A stretch of DNA of 64,000 bases, from positions 186,001-250,000 of the forward strand of contig JAPJBO010000024.1 of the NCBI GenBank assembly GCA_030068145.1, read 5' to 3'. The notes under the pieces are model-generated. The model was given only the letters and a program-made list of their open reading frames with translations. It did not search any database and had not been told where the DNA came from. The number at the start of each line of letters is the position of its first letter. Position 1 is the stretch's first letter. Both the position numbers and the translations under genes were made by a program. This document shows, piece by piece, positions 60,080 to 64,000 of the stretch. Origin of the DNA: Diplonema papillatum (Eukaryota; Euglenozoa; Diplonemea; Diplonemida; Diplonemidae).

Positions 60080-60377
60080 GTACCAGGGAAAGCCTGCTAC
60101 ACGGGAGCCAAGCTTCACGTGTTTGACGGTACTGCAGAGTACGGCCTACGGGTCAAGTGACTACCGATTTTTCAAACTAAAGCATCAAGGCGTGGCGCAC
60201 CTTGGGGCTTGGCGCTCGCGCTGAACACAAGCTCGTCGAGACGGTCAGCCGCAGGGCAGAGCGGACGGGGTTGTGACACTGTGCTGCCTCCGACTGAAGC
60301 TTTGCAAGCTGTGGTTGGTCATCACGTTCCTGGACCAGGAGCGGCCTTTTTATTTTTCTTCTTCTTTCTTCTTCTAG
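60080..60377 (+). repeat. Intron-like repeat C, copy 3
   Basis: GTACCAGGG start after 'GGTCGCTGG'; end TTCTTTCTTCTTCTAG. 298 bp. Confidence 0.8.
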
Positions 60378-60386
60378 GGTCGCTGG

Positions 60387-60612
60387 GTACCAGGGAAAGC
60401 CTGCTACTTGGGAGCCGACTTCCCAAACTAAAGCATCAAGGCGTGGCGCACCTTGGCGCTTGGCGCTCGCGCTGAACACAAGCTCGTCGAAACGGTCAGC
60501 CACAGGGCAGAGCGGACGGGGTTGTGGCACTGTGCTGCCTCCGACTGAAGCTTCGCAAGCTGTGGTTGACCGTCACGTTCCTGGACCCGGAGCGGCATTT
60601 TTCTTTTTCTAG
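60387..60612 (+). repeat. Intron-like repeat C, copy 4 (internally deleted)
   Basis: GTACCAGGG start after a second 'GGTCGCTGG'; end TTTTTCTTTTTCTAG. About 70 bp of the 5' part (ACGGGAGCCAAGCTTCACG...) are missing. It is separated from copy 3 by only 9 bp. Confidence 0.8.
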
Positions 60613-60649
60613 ACTGTTTCTTGTAGCAACCGGTTGGGTCTTTGAAGGT

Positions 60650-61310
60650 TCCGTTCAGTGTGCGCGCGATCAGCCGGCTTGTATTAAATTTCGAGCCTTT
60701 TTTCTTACCGACAGACAGTGGTTTTCCGCTTAGCCAACAAAATGAAATTGGTTGGCTAAAATTTATCACGGTTCACAAAAAGAGATCAAACTTTTTTTCT
60801 CTCGACCAGGAGGGTCGACAGGTTGTGGCTTCCGGCTTGGTGTAGAACTGGGTTTGGGTTTGTGAGCTTGCTGTAGAACTGTGTGCAGATGGAATTCCTG
60901 TGGCGAAAAAAAGTTTTTTTTTAGCCAACCCCATTTTCGTGGAAAAGGTTTTTCGTTGACCGCACTACCCTGAGCCCAAATCCTGGACGTGGTTTCAGGT
61001 GGCAAATTTGGCAAATGATCATGATCAGAAGGTCCTACTTGGGCGGTTCAGTTTCCTCACACATTGCATGTGGCTAAAAAAATATTTTTTTAGCCACACA
61101 GGAAGAACACTGCCGGCAGACTCGCACAAAATCAGCCGGTTTTCAACAGGTGTAAGTTTTGGGTTTGCCGCCCACGGGGCGGTATCAGCTCGACGCACAA
61201 ACCGGGGCAAGATGTGAATCAAGATGTTGTCGCAAAACCCGTCTGACCGGCAGACCTCCAAAAAGCAGCCGGCTATTTATCAGCCGGTCAGTTTTTCAAG
61301 AACATTTTTT
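60650..61310 (+). repeat. Repeat X, copy 2, with insertion
   Basis: 60650-60720 ('GTGTGCGCGCGATCAGCCGG', 'GAGCCTTTTTTCTTACCG') and 61120-61310 ('CGGTTTTCAACAG', 'GCCGCCCACGGGGCGG', 'AAGATGTTGTCGCAAAA', 'GCAGCCGGC') together match 22130-22345 in reverse. About 400 bp between them hold 'TGGCTAAAAAAATATTTTTTTAGCCA' (palindrome split at 61071-61097) and no gene. Confidence 0.6.
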
Positions 61311-61739
61311 TCCGGCTGAAATCCCCCGGCCGCTTCTTTCCCTAGCGCGAACACTGGTTCCTTTTGATTATCTTTTTCTGTTGCTTCTTCTTCTAGGGTC
61401 GCTGAGTCCAAGACCCAGTTGGGCATGTGGGAGCGTTGCAGCGCATTTCGGCGATTGGTTGAGAGGTGGTGGTGCTGGTGCCTTGCGAGTAATCTCTTCA
61501 TCGGGATGAACGCGCTTACGCGTACGAGTCGATCCGACCACCGATGTTACTGCGAACAAACCAGCGTGCCCAAAGCAGGCGTTCGCCGTAACAAGGGATC
61601 GATTCTCTCGACTCTTTTTGTTGGTCTCTTAACCCGAGAAGGAATAATCAAAACGAAGTTCTTTCAGAATAGCCACAACGTTTACCCCACTTTCAGCTCG
61701 TCTCGGGAAAAAAGTCGAGCGCGACCGGGCGCAATCAGT

Positions 61740-61855
61740 TTTAAGTTAAAATGCAAAGCATCTGTGGCGATAACCTGCCTCTGCTTTCTTTCGTGACTAC
61801 CTCGCGGGTGTAGTCACCGCGGAATCGAGCTCAGAGGTCGTTCGGAGGGGGGTAG
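61740..61855 (-). mobile_element. Short Cys-His element derivative
   Basis: 'AAATGCAAAGCATCTGTGGC' + 'GATAACCTGC' (3' flank) is joined to 'GAATCGAGCTCAGAGG' + 'GGGGGGTAGGTGAAT' (right end of the 34.5-kb element). Everything between is deleted. Confidence 0.6.
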
Positions 61856-61871
61856 GTGAATACCGTAGCTT

Positions 61872-61985
61872 TTTTTTTAGGGTGCAAAGAGTTCGCTCCC
61901 GGGGGTTTCAACAGTCTCCGCTTTTTGCAACATGGGAAGACATCCTTTTTGCTCCGCGTGCACTTAAGAGTGGTGGTCGGGGAAC
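61872..61985 (+). repeat. Repeat M, diverged copy
   Basis: 'AAGAGTTCGCTCCCGGGG', 'CAGTCTCCG', 'GAAGACATCCTTTTTGCTCC' and 'TTAAGAGTGGTGGTC' follow the order at 46275-46395. Confidence 0.5.
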
Positions 61986-62124
61986 CTCTGATTCGTCAGA
62001 GATTCCTCGGTCCAGTCTGGTTTGAGTGACAAGAAACCTGCTTGGTCCTGCCAGTAGTCACATCCTTGTTTCAAGGATGTGACTACTAAAAGGGGGGGGG
62101 GGAGGTCAATGTTGGCACCCTACC

Positions 62125-62560
62125 TGTCTTTTTGTTTTTTTTGTTTTTTTGTTTTTTTGTTTTTTTGTTTTTTTGCTGTTTTTTTGCTCTGGAGGTTTGT
62201 GTTTTTTTGCCCTGGTGGTCTGCTGGTGCACTCTTGCTGGCTCGGGTGAGCCAGGGTCTTCCACATGCAGGCCAGCGGTCTGGTGAGGTGGCATTTCGAG
62301 TACTTATCAGAAGCTTTTGAAGCAGTCTGCAGAACTATCAGGATTGTTGAGCAGTAGCTGAATGGGCTTGGCAGGCAGAATGTGAAAAGCTGGGCGTTTT
62401 TTGGTGGCCTAGGTGCAGTGTAGCAAGGTTCGGCCGGGCGTGTGCACGAGTATTTGGGTTCACCAGGAGGGCCTTGTTTTTTGTTTTTTTGCGTTTTTTT
62501 GTTTTTTTGTTTTTTTGTTTTTTTGCTGTTTTTTGCTCCAGGATTCGTTTTTTTGCCTAC
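62125..62560. repeat. Two (TTTTTTTG)n arrays in direct orientation
   Basis: 8-bp T7G units at 62128-62215 and 62476-62560. Each ends with 'GCTGTTTTTTTGCTC(T/C)' and 'TTTTTTTGCC(C/T)'. The 260 bp between them have no recognised gene; the Lys-rich minus-strand frames are artefacts of the arrays. Confidence 0.85.
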
Positions 62561-62871
62561 ATTGGGGGAGGTACCTTGAATACAAGAGGTAACCTTGAAT
62601 AGAAGAGGCATTTGGGGAGATCTGGAAAAAGGTTAGATTTTTTCTTGGTCCGCATAGCAGACCTTTTTAGAGAGCAAGTGCAACTTTTTGACGGTTTTCT
62701 GATCGCGATGAGCTCCGATGAAGAACTGTGAAAAAAGAGACCCGGGAACGAAAAACTATGTCCGTAGTTCGTGGGTGTTTACCAGCTACGGGGCACCGGA
62801 CATGAAAACCACAGGTTTTCATTGGGAAGGACGGGAATCGACCCACTGGTTAGTGAGCACAGGAGTGAGAA

Positions 62872-62945
62872 CTTTTAGAGTGCAAGTTCGCTTAGGGATC
62901 CGGGGTATTTAAAGTCTCCGGGTGACCATTGTCGTAAAGGTTCCT
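62872..62945 (+). repeat. Repeat M copy
   Basis: 'AGAGTGCAAGTTCGCTTAGG' and 'AAAGTCTCCGGGTGACCATT' match 46278-46330. Confidence 0.7.
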
Positions 62946-63094
62946 TTAAGGTATCGTATCTGCTGTGGTGGCAGGACGCGTACTTTGTGCGTGTGTCTTT
63001 GTTGCCTATTTGCCGACTATTCGACTTATTTTAGCGCGCGCTCTTATTTCCTGTGGGCTTTGCCATTCCCGCGGCTCTTGTGACCGACACCGAG

Positions 63095-63150
63095 TTCACG
63101 CTGAGTTCTTTAAAGTGCAAGTGTCATCAAGGCAGGCGCGCACAACACTT
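63095..63150 (+). repeat. Tail of repeat P
   Basis: 'GAGTTCTTTAAAGTGCAAGT' + 'GTCATCAAGGCAGGCG' matches 10065-10105. From 63151 to 63690 no gene is called; the 130-codon plus frame at 63299-63691 has one hydrophobic segment (FFLIFIVSAAIFVFIYLGY) and could be a small membrane protein, unproven. Confidence 0.65.
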
Positions 63151-63691
63151 TTTAGTATCACTTCCGGCTATATACATAGCTATTTCTAGCTATATTGTTG
63201 TTGCTTTTTTCTCGACTTTTTTTTTCCGAGTTTTGAAGAAACCGGTATTTTTGAGGGCGACCACGCCACGAAATCCTCTCGAATAGAATGACAGTGGGAT
63301 GCACGCCAGGCCCCCGCGAAGAGGAATTGGGAACGGTGGCACAACGCGCCTGCCGTCAGACAACCACCTAATCAAAAAAAGGCCCAAAAAGAAAGCTTTC
63401 AAAAGAAGCGAAGTGGAACGGGAGAACATGGCCACTGCGCGATCGAAGAATAACCAATTCTTCCTTATCTTCATAGTATCTGCCGCGATCTTTGTGTTCA
63501 TTTATTTGGGGTATTCTTCCTCCCCCAACACAGTCGTAATCGGCAGTACGGATTATCGGATGCGGCATCGCTGTGCACTGAAACAGTATAGGGCATCGTG
63601 GGTTCCACATTCTGCATGCTCCGTCTTCCAACACTGTCTGACACTGAAGAAAACAAAAAAAGACCTGAGAGAAATGAAAGTCAGACACTAG

Positions 63692-64000
63692 CACTTCGTC
63701 ATGGATCACCTTCTGCAATTTTTCAGGCGGCAAGCTGGATGACGAAGTGCTGGAAGCCGGGATGGGTGCCGGTAAGGTTCGTGTTGAAACCCTGCGAACG
63801 GGGATAGGTGCAATATCGGGGCTGCACTTCGTCATGGATCACCCTTCTGCAATTTTTCAGGCAAGCTGGATGACGAAGTGCTGGAAGCCGGGATGGGTGC
63901 CAGTAAGGTTCGTGTTGAAACCCTGCGAACTGGGATAGGTGCAATATCGGGGCTGCACTTCGTCATGGATCACCCTTCTGCAATTTTTCAGGCGGCAAGC
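63692..64000 (+). repeat. 131-133 bp satellite, running off the window
   Basis: 'CACTTCGTCATGGATCAC' recurs at 63692, 63825 and 63956. Each unit contains 'TTCTGCAATTTTTCAGGC' and an inverted 'GATGACGAAGTGCTGG', so unit ends are partly self-complementary. The array continues past base 64000. Confidence 0.95.

Overview
This window looks like nuclear DNA of a protist, most likely a euglenozoan (diplonemid- or kinetoplastid-like). The main reason is an almost intact retrotransposon at 11871-15847 with the gene order gag, tyrosine recombinase, reverse transcriptase, RNase H and A1-B1A2-B2 split direct repeats. That order is known from the VIPER/TATE elements of trypanosomatids. Eukaryotic LSU and SSU rRNA fragments, hAT and pogo-like transposase remains, long (GT)n tracts and many dispersed repeats exclude a prokaryote. 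The genus is not determined.

Few host genes are visible, all GC-rich, intronless in frame and on the minus strand. They are an Asp/Thr/Pro-rich protein of unknown function (944-1678, 5' end uncertain), an RRM protein resembling PTB/hnRNP-L (10348-11766), a predicted three-pass membrane protein (23134-24216), and a short acidic/basic fragment (4829-5062).

The rest is a mosaic of mobile and repetitive DNA. 1-9.9 kb: dispersed repeat S, (GT)n, a ten-unit 35-bp satellite, decayed coding fragments and a TIR element with a CCHC-knuckle protein. 9.9-17.4 kb: the RRM gene, the VIPER-like element inserted in a D repeat, an intron-like C repeat and a Cys-His protein ORF. 17.4-25.5 kb: hairpins, a higher-order satellite, the membrane-protein gene and LSU rRNA pieces. 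25.5-35.5 kb: SINE-like repeats, a TA-flanked pogo/Tc1-like element, a hAT C-terminus and a family of TIR elements encoding a Cys-His protein. 35.5-46.5 kb: mostly repeats, with SSU and antisense LSU rRNA fragments. 46.5-64 kb: more Cys-His copies, a DIRS/Ngaro-type RT relic, a 12-bp minisatellite, a 694-codon LINE-related ORF bracketed by 53-bp direct repeats, two hAT-like relics and a 131-bp satellite that runs off the window.

Two things stand out. The first is a cysteine/histidine repeat module (CxxH, CxxC, CCxxxHH), three units long where complete, which recurs in at least five and probably six loci and in different mobile-element contexts. The second is a roughly 300-bp repeat that in four of four copies begins with GTACC and ends with a pyrimidine tract plus AG, as an introner-like element would. 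All assignments rest on reading the sequence; no database search was possible.
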